From assembly GCF_041435015.1 (NCBI RefSeq), contig NZ_CP107989.1, forward strand, positions 310,001-374,000: a stretch of DNA of 64,000 bases, in the 5' to 3' direction. The position numbers and the translations under genes were made by a program. Source of the stretch: Streptomyces canus (GTDB taxonomy: Bacteria; Actinomycetota; Actinomycetes; Streptomycetales; Streptomycetaceae). Positions 24,532 through 34,061 of the stretch are shown in pieces (position 1 is the stretch's first letter; each line of letters starts with the position of its first letter). The notes below the pieces were generated by a model. That model worked only from the letters and a program-made list of their open reading frames with translations. It made no database searches and was not told the origin of the DNA.

Positions 24532-27306
24532 TCAGGCCGATGTCGCCTCGTCGTCGAACTGGATGGCACGGATCTCCCGGCGGGAAGAGATGCTGAGCTT
24601 CGAGAACACCTTGCGGAGGTGCCACTCGACCGTGTGGCGGCTGAGGAACAGCTGGGCGCCGATCTCGGGGTTCGTGAGCCCTTTCCCGGCGAGTCGGGCG
24701 ATCTGCGCCTCCTGCGGGGTGAGGGCCGTGGGCGTCGCGACCGTGTGACTGCGGACCTTGGCCCCCGTGGCCTGCAACTCGCCTCGCGCGCGTTCGGCGA
24801 ACGCGTCCGCCCCGAACCGGCCGAACATCTCGTGGGCGATGTCCAGTTGGGCACGAGCGTCGACGCGGCGGTTCTCGCGGCGCAACCACTCCCCGTACAG
24901 CAGATGCACACGGGCGAGTTCCATGCGGACCCGGGTCCGGTCGAGCCGCTCGATCGCCTCACGGAAGAGCCGCTCCGCGGAGTCTCCCTCGCTGAGCAGC
25001 GCCCGCGAGCGCGCTTCCACGCCCAGCGCAAAGTCGGTGCCGCTGGCTCGCGTCGCCTCCGAGAGCTGTTCCAGCGCGTCGGCGGCCGACTCGGACGAGC
25101 CGCTCCGTACGGCCGCCTCGATCAGTTCGACCAGGCTCCATCGCGGCCAGGTGAACTCCCGCTGCTCGGCTGCTGCCTCCCGGGCCGCGGCCAGCGCCTG
25201 CGCGTACTGACCGAGGCCGTTGCAGAGCACCGCCTCGTACCAGCGTGTGACGGTGACTATGGATCCCTGGCCCCGCGGCACCGCCCCGACCCGGACCGCG
25301 TCGATCAACGTACGGGCCTCGCCCTCTCGACCACGCCAGACGGCCAGGCCGAGGGGGCCGAGACGTGGCGTGCTGCTGTTGCCGGTTGCCGCGCACACCG
25401 CCGCGGTCTCCTCGACCAGCGACTCGGCCGCCGCCAGTTCCCCGGCGATGAGGTGCAGGAACACGCGGGAGTCGAGTGCGTCGGGGAGAGCGCTGAGCGC
25501 TCCGGCCGCGCGGGTGACCGTCACATGACGCGTCGCGGCGGCGTGCCAGTGCTCGTCGTCCCACAGATCCGAGGCGATGAAGGACCCGAACCAGAGCCGA
25601 CGCAGTTGCTCCTGTACGGAGAGTCGCTCGTCGCAGAGCGCTTCGAGTGCCCGCTCCATCATCGCCGCAGAGGCCTGGTAGCCGTCAGCGAGTCGCACCG
25701 TGAGGGCGTCCAGCACCATGTCGGACACCTGTGGCTGCCGTGCCGGCGGTGCCTCACGGGCGGCCTCGCCCACCTCCAGCAGTCCTGGGCCGCGCGCCAG
25801 GCTGCCGGCGAAAATCGCCGCCTCGATGGCGTCCAGGTAGGTCCCACGAGCGAGTGCGACATCGTCGAGCCGGCCGAACCGGCGAGCGGCGGCGAGCAGC
25901 AACTGCGGGGCCTCGCCGCCGCGGTTCTGGGCGAACGCGATCCCTGCGCGCAGCACCTCGATCCGCGCGCGGCCCAGTTCGTCGAGGGGTCCGGCCGCCG
26001 CCGTGGCGAGGAGAGTGGCAGCCGGCTCGAACGCCCCGGCATGGAGTTTGGCCTGTGCCGCGTCCACCGCGCGCTGCGCGCGTCGCCCGGGATTCTGTGT
26101 CAGCGCGGTCGCGCGCTGGAGGAACGCGGCGGCCTCGGCTATACCGCCGCGTGCGTGGGCCCGGCCCGCGGAGCGCTCCAGTTCGGCTGCCACCGTCTCG
26201 TCGGGGCCCGAGGCGGCCTCGCCCAGGTGCCAGGCCCGGCGGTCGGGGTCGAGCCGGGCATCGGTGGCGTCGGCCAGCGCTTTGTGCACGTCTCGGCGTT
26301 CACTCGGGTCCGCCGCTCGATAGGCCGCCGAGCGCACCAGCGGGTGCCGGAACCGCACCCGGGTGCCGAGTGTGATCAGGTCCGCCGCGCCTGCGTGCGA
26401 CACGGCCGTGTCGGCGTCGATCCCGAGGTGCCCGGCCGCACGCCTCAGCAGCGTCACGTCGCCCAGCGGTTCCGCGGCGGCGACGAACAGCAGACGCCGG
26501 GTCTCGGACGGCAGCGCCTGAACACGGCGTAGAAACCCCTGCTCGATCTGGCTCGACAACGGCCGTGCGTCCGGACGCTCGAACCCTCCGGCCATCTCCG
26601 CCGCGGTCAACCCGCGCGGCAACTCGAGCAGGGCCAGCGGGTTGCCGTGTGACTCGGCGACGATGCGGTCGCGCACCCGTTCGTCCAGCGGACCGGTGAC
26701 GACCGAGTCGAGCAGTGCCCGGGAGTCGCGCTCGGTCAGTCCCGTGAGGGACAGCTCGGGAAGGCTGCCGAGAGTATGGCCGGTAGTGGGTTCACGGACG
26801 GCGAAGACGAGCACAACCGATTCTGCGAGCAGTCGGCGGGCCACGAACTCCAACGTCAGCGCGGATGCCTTGTCCAGCCACTGTGCGTCGTCGACGACGC
26901 AGACCAGCGGCTGGTCACCTCCGGCGTCCGCGAGGAGACTCAGCGTGGCCAGACCCACGAGGAACCGGTCGGGCGCGGCGCCGGCGCGCAGACCGAAGGA
27001 CGTGCCGAGCGCATCGCGCTGAGGCTCGGGCAGCTGGTCGAGCCCGGTGAGCAAAGGAGCGCAGAGCTGGTGCAGGCCGGCGTAGGAGAGTTCCATCTCG
27101 GACTGGACGCCGGCCGCTCTGATGGTGCGACATCCGGTGGCACGACCGAGGAGATGTCCCAGCAGCTCGGTCTTGCCGATCCCGGGCTCACCGCGCAGGA
27201 CCAGGACCCCGCTGCGCCCGGCTCTGGCGCCTGCCACGAGATCGTCGAGAGCCTTGCATTCGTTCTCCCTGCCGAGGAGCCTGGCCCGTGAAACGCGCCT
27301 CGCCAT
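24532..27306 (-). CDS. LuxR-family large ATP-binding (LAL) regulator
   Basis: A protein of 924 residues from ATG 27306, with AAGGGAG upstream. Walker A GEPGIGKT (39-46), Walker B CVVDDAQWLD, a long tetratricopeptide-like helical middle, and a C-terminal LuxR HTH (LTPQEAQIARLAGKGLTNPE, LFLSRHTVEWHLRKVFSKL). LAL proteins are ATP-dependent activators, often of sugar or secondary-metabolite genes. It is collinear and highly similar to the LAL at 48802-51573, including identical Walker A positions, so the two are recent paralogs. Confidence 0.92.
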   Translation of the reverse strand: MARRVSRARLLGRENECKALDDLVAGARAGRSGVLVLRGEPGIGKTELLGHLLGRATGCRTIRAAGVQSEMELSYAGLHQLCAPLLTGLDQLPEPQRDALGTSFGLRAGAAPDRFLVGLATLSLLADAGGDQPLVCVVDDAQWLDKASALTLEFVARRLLAESVVLVFAVREPTTGHTLGSLPELSLTGLTERDSRALLDSVVTGPLDERVRDRIVAESHGNPLALLELPRGLTAAEMAGGFERPDARPLSSQIEQGFLRRVQALPSETRRLLFVAAAEPLGDVTLLRRAAGHLGIDADTAVSHAGAADLITLGTRVRFRHPLVRSAAYRAADPSERRDVHKALADATDARLDPDRRAWHLGEAASGPDETVAAELERSAGRAHARGGIAEAAAFLQRATALTQNPGRRAQRAVDAAQAKLHAGAFEPAATLLATAAAGPLDELGRARIEVLRAGIAFAQNRGGEAPQLLLAAARRFGRLDDVALARGTYLDAIEAAIFAGSLARGPGLLEVGEAAREAPPARQPQVSDMVLDALTVRLADGYQASAAMMERALEALCDERLSVQEQLRRLWFGSFIASDLWDDEHWHAAATRHVTVTRAAGALSALPDALDSRVFLHLIAGELAAAESLVEETAAVCAATGNSSTPRLGPLGLAVWRGREGEARTLIDAVRVGAVPRGQGSIVTVTRWYEAVLCNGLGQYAQALAAAREAAAEQREFTWPRWSLVELIEAAVRSGSSESAADALEQLSEATRASGTDFALGVEARSRALLSEGDSAERLFREAIERLDRTRVRMELARVHLLYGEWLRRENRRVDARAQLDIAHEMFGRFGADAFAERARGELQATGAKVRSHTVATPTALTPQEAQIARLAGKGLTNPEIGAQLFLSRHTVEWHLRKVFSKLSISSRREIRAIQFDDEATSA

Positions 27307-27397
27307 GGCAGCTCCCTTGTCAGGAATGTTCGCTGGGTATGTTATCCGTCCGCTGATCGCCGCGCCCATGGTCGGTGCCTGTCCGGGCAGCGGCGTG

Positions 27398-30229
27398 TCA
27401 GCTGTCGTCGGCGCCTGACGAGTCGCTCCCCGGGTGTCCGTCCTGGAGTGCGGCGAGGGCGGCGGCGAGCTTGCCCCGGCTGGTGATGCCGAGGCGGGGA
27501 TAGATGCGGTACAGGTGGGCTCCGACGGTGCGGTGTGAGATGAACAGGCGCTGGCCGATCTCCCGGTTGCTCAGTCCCCGCGACGCGAGCACCGCGATCT
27601 GCATCTCCTGGGCCGACAGCCGGTCGCTGGTGTTCGCGTGCCGCCGGCCGCTCGACTCGCCGGCGGCACGCAACTGCTCGCGAGCCATCTCGGCCCAGGG
27701 CCGCGCGCCGACCCGGTCGAACTCGTCGCGGGCGCTGCGCAACGGATTCCGGGCATCGACGTTGTGCCGTTGCCGTCGCAGTCGGCGGCCGTGGTGCAGA
27801 TGCAGCCGGGCCCGCGCCAGGGCCCAGCTGGCGGGCAACGCGGTCAGGGCCGCGGTGTAGAGCTCTTCCGCCGTGTCGTCCGGGGCCAGCACCGCCTCGG
27901 TGTAGACGTGGGCCACCACCATCATTTCCGAGGGCAGTCGGGCGGCCAGCTCGGGGAGTCCCTCGAGTAGTTCCCGGGCCCGCTGCACGGTGCCCGCGGC
28001 CACTGCGGCGTCCGCCAGGTCGGGTGCGAGCAGCCAGCGGCTGACCGAGTGGTAGTGCGGGTCCGCCGGATCGAACGCGCGCGCGAGTGCGTCGTACGCC
28101 TCGGCCGCGCGGCCGTCGAAGAGCGCGAGCTGGCCCTCGACCTGCTGCGCCATGACGGCGGCGAAAGGCATGCCGGGGAACAACCGGTGGGCGCGCAGTT
28201 CGCCCAGCATCCGCTCCGCGTCCTCGGTCTCCCCGCGCAGCGCCGCCACCAGGCTCCCTGTCGCCTTCACCCCCAGCCAGACGATCCACTCCCCCGTCTC
28301 CTCGGCCAGCGCGAGTCCCTCGCCGGACTCCTCGCGGGCCTGATCGAGCTGACCGAGGTACACCCGCGGCCAACCGCCCGCAAGAGACCGCGCGAGCAGC
28401 CCGAGTCTGCCCTGCGACCGCCACGCCGAGGCAGCCAGTGACAGATAGCGGGCGGCGAGGGTGGCGTCGCCCAGGACCATCGCGCCGCTGCCGAGGAAAT
28501 GCATGATCCGGCCGTCCAGGCGGTCCGGCCGGAGGCTGCCGAGCCGTGCGATCACCTCGGCGCCGTACCGAAAGGGTTCGGTGTACGCCCGTACCGTCAG
28601 CACGACGGGAGCGTCCGGATCGGGGTTCCATCGGTCCAGCTCGGCCGCGGCCAGCGTGCGCACCCGCGCGTCGCCGTCCTGGAAGAAGCAGCGGGCGGCC
28701 GCCCGCCACAGCAGGTTCTCGGCGACCTGCACGCCGCCCGCGTCGAACGCGCCGGCCGCTGTGGTCACCATGTCCTCGATCCGGCGGTGCGGCTCGTCGG
28801 GTTCGAACGCCGCCTTGTCGGAGACGACCATGAGGCGGGACCGCTCCAGGGGGCCGAGTTCGCTCATGTCGGCCCGGTCCAGCAACAGCTGGGTGTGCAC
28901 CCGGTCGTTGATCTCGCTGGCCGACTCGACCGCCCGGACCAGGATTTCGGTCCTGCGGCGCGGGTCCTGGACGAGCTCGGCCGCCTGGCGCAGGGCCGGG
29001 ACGGCGGAGGCCACCTTGCCCCGGGCCAGCGCGGTGTCGGCGAAACGTTCCAGCTGGGTGGCGAGTTCCTCGTCCGGGCCGAGTGTCGCGGCCGCCAGGT
29101 GGAGGAGCCGGCGCTCGGGGGTGTCGGCCATGGCCGCGGCGATGGCCCGGTGGGTGGCCAGCCGGTCGGCGACCGTGGCGCGGGTGTAGATCGCCGAGCG
29201 CATCAGCGGATGCCGGAACTGGAGGACACGGCCGACCAGACCGACGAGGCCCGCGTCGACCGCCTCCTGCACCGCGTCCACGGAAACCGCCGTGCCCGCC
29301 AGACGGCTCGACACCTCCAGCAGCCGGTTCAGTGGTGCGTTGGGTTCGGCGGCCAGGGCCAGGAGGAGCTTTCGGCACTCCGGGCTCGCCGAGTCCGTAC
29401 GCGCGGCGAACGCGTCCTCCAGCCGCTGGGTCAGCGGCAGATCGTCCAGCTGCGGTGCGCTGTCCTGCACCGTCTTGGGCAGCTCGACCAGGGCCAGCGG
29501 GTTGCCCGCGGCGCGCTCCAGGATGAGGGCCCGCAGCGGCGCGGACAGGTCCGGTGCGCCCGCGTCGAGCAGTTCGGCGGAGGCAGACTGGCCGAGCGGT
29601 TGCAGATGCAGGTCCGGCTGCCCGCTGGGGGCGTAGGAGTCGGGAGCCCGGGACGCCGCCACGATCAGTACGGGAAGGTCGCGGGTGCGCCGGGCGACGA
29701 ATCTGAGGACGTCCCGGCTCGACGCATCGATCCACTGCAGATCGTCGACGAGCAGCAGGAGCGGTTGCCGGTCGGCCTCGTCGGCGAGCAGCTCGAGCAC
29801 AGCGAGCGCGACCCGGAAGATATGTGGCTCGGTCTCAGTGGCGCTGAAGGCGTCGACAAGCGCGGTGCGGTGCGGGGACGGCAGCTTCCCGATGCCGTCG
29901 GCGGCCGGTTGCAGCAGCAGCTGCAGGGCCGCGAACGGCAGCCACAGCTCGGTCTCCACGCCGGCTGCGCTCAACACCTTGAAACCGTCCTCGGTGCCCT
30001 CGGCGCCTACCGTGCGCAGCAGAGCCGACTTGCCGAGGCCGGCGGTGCCGTGGATCAACAGGGCACCGCCGCGGCCGTCCGCCGCGTCCGCCAGAAGCCC
30101 GCGCAGTTTTCGCAGCTCCGCGTCCCGGCCGATCATCGCGTGGGGGCTCTGTTCGGCCTGAGGAGGGCCCCGGCTGCTGTGCTGAGCATGTGCGGCTTCC
30201 TCCGTGCAGGGAGTCACGTCGCACCACAT
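27398..30229 (-). CDS. LuxR-family large ATP-binding (LAL) regulator
   Basis: A protein of up to 943 residues; ATG 30229 has only AGG close by, and ATG 30136 (MIGRDAELRKLRGLL) is an alternative start right before the ATPase domain. Walker A GTAGLGKS, Walker B LLLVDDLQWID, then a C-terminal HTH (LSAQEMQIAVLASRGLSNRE, LFISHRTVGAHLYRIYPRL). The first Gly-loop residues differ from the GEPGxGK of the other copies, so it is a more distant member. It is tandem with the LAL at 24532-27306 on the same strand. Confidence 0.9.
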   Translation of the reverse strand: MWCDVTPCTEEAAHAQHSSRGPPQAEQSPHAMIGRDAELRKLRGLLADAADGRGGALLIHGTAGLGKSALLRTVGAEGTEDGFKVLSAAGVETELWLPFAALQLLLQPAADGIGKLPSPHRTALVDAFSATETEPHIFRVALAVLELLADEADRQPLLLLVDDLQWIDASSRDVLRFVARRTRDLPVLIVAASRAPDSYAPSGQPDLHLQPLGQSASAELLDAGAPDLSAPLRALILERAAGNPLALVELPKTVQDSAPQLDDLPLTQRLEDAFAARTDSASPECRKLLLALAAEPNAPLNRLLEVSSRLAGTAVSVDAVQEAVDAGLVGLVGRVLQFRHPLMRSAIYTRATVADRLATHRAIAAAMADTPERRLLHLAAATLGPDEELATQLERFADTALARGKVASAVPALRQAAELVQDPRRRTEILVRAVESASEINDRVHTQLLLDRADMSELGPLERSRLMVVSDKAAFEPDEPHRRIEDMVTTAAGAFDAGGVQVAENLLWRAAARCFFQDGDARVRTLAAAELDRWNPDPDAPVVLTVRAYTEPFRYGAEVIARLGSLRPDRLDGRIMHFLGSGAMVLGDATLAARYLSLAASAWRSQGRLGLLARSLAGGWPRVYLGQLDQAREESGEGLALAEETGEWIVWLGVKATGSLVAALRGETEDAERMLGELRAHRLFPGMPFAAVMAQQVEGQLALFDGRAAEAYDALARAFDPADPHYHSVSRWLLAPDLADAAVAAGTVQRARELLEGLPELAARLPSEMMVVAHVYTEAVLAPDDTAEELYTAALTALPASWALARARLHLHHGRRLRRQRHNVDARNPLRSARDEFDRVGARPWAEMAREQLRAAGESSGRRHANTSDRLSAQEMQIAVLASRGLSNREIGQRLFISHRTVGAHLYRIYPRLGITSRGKLAAALAALQDGHPGSDSSGADDS

Positions 30230-30331
30230 CCTAGCCGTGGGCCCCTTTACACCCTCGGTGCGATCGCACCATCGGTAGGACGACTCCGGTTTCGTCTGCG
30301 CCGCGGAGCCGAGGCCCGGATCCCAAGGCGG

Positions 30332-30640
30332 TCACCCGACGGAACCTGAACTCATGGCCGACGGCGGCCCGATGCGGATGAGCGTCTCCCGTGTCTCCTC
30401 GGTCAGACCTCCCCAGATCCCATACCGCTCCCGGTTGTCGAGCGCGTACCGGCGACACGGAATCCGCACGGGGCACCGATCGCAGATCATCAGCGCCCGT
30501 CGGACGGTCGCCAGGTCGTCCGGAGCGGGAAAGAAGGTCTTCATGTCGGCACCTCGGCACGCTGGGGCCGGCCACTCTCCCCCCGCCGGGCGGACGGGCA
30601 GGACACGGTTGTCCATCACGGGGGTACGAGGCGCTGTCAT
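30332..30640 (-). CDS. WhiB-like Fe-S regulator
   Basis: A protein of 102 residues. Four conserved Cys (C28, C53, C56, C62) ligate a [4Fe-4S] cluster, followed by the GIWGG turn and a basic tail. The ATG overlaps the sugar transporter stop as ATGA and is preceded by GGAGGAG, so the two are translationally coupled. WhiB proteins bind sigma-70 region 4 and respond to redox or NO. Here the context is a kinase-transporter-WhiB operon. Confidence 0.9.
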   Translation of the reverse strand: MTAPRTPVMDNRVLPVRPAGGEWPAPACRGADMKTFFPAPDDLATVRRALMICDRCPVRIPCRRYALDNRERYGIWGGLTEETRETLIRIGPPSAMSSGSVG

Positions 30641-32070
30641 CCCATCTCCTCCAGCTTCTTGCCGTTGGTCTCGCGCACTCTGACGGCGACGAAGACGAAG
30701 GAGAGCACGGCGAAGCCCGCGTAGACGGCGTAGGTGGACGACAGGTTCCAGTCCGACATGCGGGGGAAGCTCTCGGTGACGGCCCAGTTGGCGATCCAGT
30801 TCGCGGCGGTCGCCACCGACATCGCGGCGGCGCGGATCCGCAGCGGGAACATCTCGCCGACCATCACCCAGAGCACCACACCCCAGGAGACCGCGAAGAA
30901 GAACACGAAGGCGTGGGCGGCGACCAGCGCCACGGCACCCTGGGCGTCCGGGATGGACAGTCTGCCGCCGCTGCCCGTCTTGTACGAGAAGGCCCAGGAC
31001 GCGAAGGCCAGCGACACGGCCATGCCGGCCGATCCGGTCAGCGCGAGCGGTTTCCGGCCGACCCGGTCGATCAGCAGCATCGCCACGACGGTTCCGACGA
31101 TGTTGACGATCGATGTGGACAGGCTGATCAGAAGGGAGTTGGCCTGGTCGATACCCACCGACTGCCACAGCAGCGACGAGTAGTAGAAGATGACGTTGAT
31201 GCCGACGAGTTGCTGGAAGACGGCCAGCCCGATGCCGACCCACACGATCGGCAACAGTCCGAAGCGGCCGTCGAGCAGATCTCGTACCCGCGGCTTGTGA
31301 TCGGTCTTGAGAGCGTGCTGGATCTCGGCGATCCGCTCCTCCGAGCCCGCGTACGTGCCCTGCAGCTCGCGCACCACGGCGAGGGCCTGGACCTCACGGC
31401 CCCTCGCGACGAGGAAGTGCGGCGACTCCGGGATGCGCAAGGTCAGGAACAGGTAGGCGAGCGCCGGTACGACCGCGGCCATGAGCATCCACTGCCAGGC
31501 ATGCAGGGCACCCAGCGGGTTCTCGCTCTTGCCGTCGGCCCCTTGGGCGATGCCCCAGTTGACAAGCTGGGAGGCGGTGATGCCGAGCACGATGGCCGCC
31601 TGCTGGAACGAGGCCAGCCGCCCGCGGTGGTCGGGCGGCGCGACCTCGGCGATGTAGGTGGGCCCGATCAGCGAGGCGAGGCCGATCGCCATACCTCCGA
31701 CGATGCGCCAGGCGCCCAGGTCCCAGACGGAGAAGGGCATGGACGAGCCGAGTGCGCTGATCGCGAAGAGGACCGCAGCGAGGTGCATCACGCGCCGACG
31801 GCCGATGCGGTCGGCGAGACGTCCGGCGACGGCCGCTCCGAAGGCGGAACCGAGCAGAGCGGAGGCGACGATGGTGCCCGTCTGGCTGGAGGTGACATCG
31901 AACCGGTGCTGGATTCCGGTGACGGCGCCGTTGATGACGGCACTGTCGTAGCCGAACAGGAAGCCGCCGGTCGACGCGGCCGCCGAGATGTAGGTGACGC
32001 GCCGTAGGTTGGTCGGGCGGAGCGCGGCCCTCGAGTGGGCCCGCCCCGCGGAAGAGGCGTTCGCGGTCAT
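30637..32070 (-). CDS. MFS sugar transporter (sugar porter family)
   Basis: A protein of 477 residues from ATG 32070, with AAGGAG upstream. Twelve hydrophobic helices and sugar-porter signatures: GFLFGYDSAVINGA in TM1, GRLADRIGRRR between TM2 and TM3, PESPHFLVARGR after TM6, QQLVGINVIFYYS in TM7 and a terminal RVRETNGKKLEE. It imports a monosaccharide by proton symport. It sits between a ROK sugar kinase and a WhiB gene, consistent with an uptake-plus-phosphorylation unit. Confidence 0.9.
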   Translation of the reverse strand: MTANASSAGRAHSRAALRPTNLRRVTYISAAASTGGFLFGYDSAVINGAVTGIQHRFDVTSSQTGTIVASALLGSAFGAAVAGRLADRIGRRRVMHLAAVLFAISALGSSMPFSVWDLGAWRIVGGMAIGLASLIGPTYIAEVAPPDHRGRLASFQQAAIVLGITASQLVNWGIAQGADGKSENPLGALHAWQWMLMAAVVPALAYLFLTLRIPESPHFLVARGREVQALAVVRELQGTYAGSEERIAEIQHALKTDHKPRVRDLLDGRFGLLPIVWVGIGLAVFQQLVGINVIFYYSSLLWQSVGIDQANSLLISLSTSIVNIVGTVVAMLLIDRVGRKPLALTGSAGMAVSLAFASWAFSYKTGSGGRLSIPDAQGAVALVAAHAFVFFFAVSWGVVLWVMVGEMFPLRIRAAAMSVATAANWIANWAVTESFPRMSDWNLSSTYAVYAGFAVLSFVFVAVRVRETNGKKLEEMG

Positions 32071-32213
32071 GGACAAGGACTCCTTCACAGGACCCGGTAC
32101 GCACCGGCACAGGCGGGAGCTCCCGGCCAGGCGGGCGTACCCGTCGTAGCGGACGTGGATCGGATGGACGACTGCGCTGATGACCGGGCACCGGTCGGCG
32201 AGCATGTCGCCGC

Positions 32214-33203
32214 TCAGACGGCGGCCGCCGGGGCCGAGAGCAGTTCGTGCAGGCGGGCGAGGTTCGCCGCGCCGACAAGACCGGCGTCCGATCCCACGGT
32301 GGCGGTGCGGACCTCGGCGTAGACGCGGTGCTCGCCGCCGCCGAGGGCCCGACGGTAGGACATCTCGGCCGGACGTCTGATCAGCTCACCGGTGTCGCCG
32401 AGGCCACCGCCGATGACGAGGACGGACGGGTCGAGGATGGAGGCGAGGTCGGCGAGGGCCTGGCCCAGCCAGCGACCCGACCGCGCGAACACCTCGAGGG
32501 CGAAGGGGTCGCCGCTGAGGGCGGCCTCGGTCACATGGTGCCCGTCCAGGCCATCGGGGGTGCCGTCGCCCAGCGCGAGCACCACGGCGGCCCGTGCCGG
32601 ATCGCCCATCGCCATCTCGCGGGCGCGGCGGGTGTGGGCCGCTCCGCTGGCGTACTGCTCCATACAGCCGTGCTGGCCGCAGGGGCAGGGGAGCCCGTCG
32701 GGGACCGTCCGGTAGTGGCCGATCTCGCCCGCCATGCCGAAGCGGCCGCGGAAGAGCCGGCCCCTGCTGATGATGCCACCGCCCAGGCCGGTGCCCGCCA
32801 TGACCATCACCATGTCGTCGTGCCCGGCACCGGCTCCGTGGATGAACTCGCCCCAAGCGGCGGCGTTCGCGTCGTTCTCGACGACGACCGGAAGCCCGGT
32901 GGCCTCTTGGACGATCTCCCGGATCTCCTTGTCGTGCCAGCCCAGGTTGGGTGCGAAGCGCACCGTCGAGCGGTCCGCGTCCACGTATCCGGCTGCTCCG
33001 ACGCCGACCGCCCGGACGTCGTCCCAGCCCGTGCGGACCCGCTGGACCGCCTCGGCGATCGCCCCGGCGATCCGGTCCGGGTCGTGCGGGGTGGGGACGC
33101 GCACCCGGGAGACGACCTCCCCGCCGGGGTCGACCGTCCCGGCGGCGATCTTCGTGCCGCCGAGATCGACACCGACGGTCAGACCGCCGTTCTGCTCGTT
33201 CAT
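32214..33203 (-). CDS. ROK-family sugar kinase (glucokinase-like)
   Basis: A protein of 329 residues. ROK features: phosphate loop VGVDLGGTKIAAG, ENDANAAAWGE catalytic block, the GTGLGGGII loop, and the zinc motif CPCGQHGCMEQYAS. There is no N-terminal HTH, so it is an enzyme rather than a ROK repressor. It probably phosphorylates the sugar imported by the downstream MFS protein. Its ATG overlaps the stop of a 30-codon upstream frame (ATGA) that carries its own ribosome site. Confidence 0.92.
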   Translation of the reverse strand: MNEQNGGLTVGVDLGGTKIAAGTVDPGGEVVSRVRVPTPHDPDRIAGAIAEAVQRVRTGWDDVRAVGVGAAGYVDADRSTVRFAPNLGWHDKEIREIVQEATGLPVVVENDANAAAWGEFIHGAGAGHDDMVMVMAGTGLGGGIISRGRLFRGRFGMAGEIGHYRTVPDGLPCPCGQHGCMEQYASGAAHTRRAREMAMGDPARAAVVLALGDGTPDGLDGHHVTEAALSGDPFALEVFARSGRWLGQALADLASILDPSVLVIGGGLGDTGELIRRPAEMSYRRALGGGEHRVYAEVRTATVGSDAGLVGAANLARLHELLSAPAAAV

Positions 33204-33292
33204 GCGGCACCGCCCCCGCCGTCGAACCGACGGTGCGCGTGCCGACGTCCGTGTCCGCCTGATCGCTGCGGACGGACGGGACCGTGAGACAT
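33200..33292 (-). CDS. possible 30-residue leader peptide of the ROK kinase
   Basis: The frame MSHGPVRPQRSGGHGRRHAH begins 8 nt after AGGAG and ends with TGA overlapping the kinase ATG. The kinase itself has only a weak ribosome site, so translation of this short basic peptide may drive the kinase by coupling. It is rich in Arg, His and Gly; no family. Confidence 0.4.
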   Translation of the reverse strand: MSHGPVRPQRSGGHGRRHAHRRFDGGGGAA

Positions 33293-33488
33293 GGTGTGGC
33301 TCCTGACGTTGTGATTACGTGTGAAGGAGGGGGGAAGTCGGCTCGTCACCAGCCGGAACAACGGGCATGGCGGCTTCGGCGCCCCCGGAGGCGGCCGTTC
33401 ATCGCCGGTCCGCCTACCGGCTCAGCTTCCGTAATCCGGTGGCGAGTTGCATGAGTCATTCGACTGTGTCCGGCGTTGTCGCTCGCGG

Positions 33489-33515
33489 TGTCACACATTC
33501 GGGCCGTGCCTTGTC
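33489..33515 (+). promoter_or_regulatory. ECF41-type promoter P3 (TGTCACA-N16-TGTC)
   Basis: TGTCACA (33489-33495), 16 nt, TGTC (33512-33515), 41 nt upstream of the cupin start. Confidence 0.75.
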
Positions 33516-33556
33516 TTCTAAGCGAACCACGTTGGATCGACCGGAGGTGTGACACG

Positions 33557-33997
33557 GTGTTGGACAAGGAATCAATGAGCGGAGCCGACGGCCACGTGAG
33601 CCAGGACGGGACCGGGCCCAGGATGCTGGCGGACGTCAAGCCGCCCTTCGTGCCGGAGGGTGCCTCGGCGATGACCGTGGTGGTCGAGTGGTCCCCGGGA
33701 CACCCCGGGACGCCACCGCACCGGCACTCGGGGCCGTGTTTCGGGTACGTCACCGAAGGCGCCGTCCGGTGGGAACTCGAGGGCGAGCCCGAGCGGGTCA
33801 TCAAGGCCGGTGAGACTTTCTGGGAGCCGGGCGGTGACGTGATCCACTACCAGAACGGCAACGCCCTGTCGGATACGCCGGCCAAGTACGTCGTCATCAT
33901 GCTGTGCGCGCCCGGCCGGCCGATGCTCACGCTGGTGGACGAGGAGGAGCTGTCGAAACGGGCCCACCTGCGAGCCCCGCGGCCCTCCTCCGACTGA
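33557..33997 (+). CDS. cupin-domain protein
   Basis: A protein of 146 residues from GTG 33557, with GGAGGTG upstream; ATG 33575 is an alternative. The single cupin barrel has motif 1 PPHRHSGPCFGYVTEG and motif 2 ETFWEPGGDVIHYQNGN, with metal-binding His and Glu residues in place. It is closely related to the cupin at 63212-63655 over its full length, and both sit behind a TGTCACA-N16-[G/T]GTC promoter. The probable role is small-molecule dioxygenase or sensor; the substrate is unknown. Confidence 0.85.
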   Translation: MLDKESMSGADGHVSQDGTGPRMLADVKPPFVPEGASAMTVVVEWSPGHPGTPPHRHSGPCFGYVTEGAVRWELEGEPERVIKAGETFWEPGGDVIHYQNGNALSDTPAKYVVIMLCAPGRPMLTLVDEEELSKRAHLRAPRPSSD

Positions 33998-34061
33998 ACC
34001 ACGGCCCGGGGACGAGAGTCCGGCACGTCAGATGGCACGTCAGATCTCGAAGGGGGCCGCT

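Noticed and set aside
30391..32007. Long plus-strand open frame opposite the MFS transporter
   Set aside because: Low-complexity charged product (Asp/Gly/Arg/His) typical of an antisense shadow of a membrane-protein gene.
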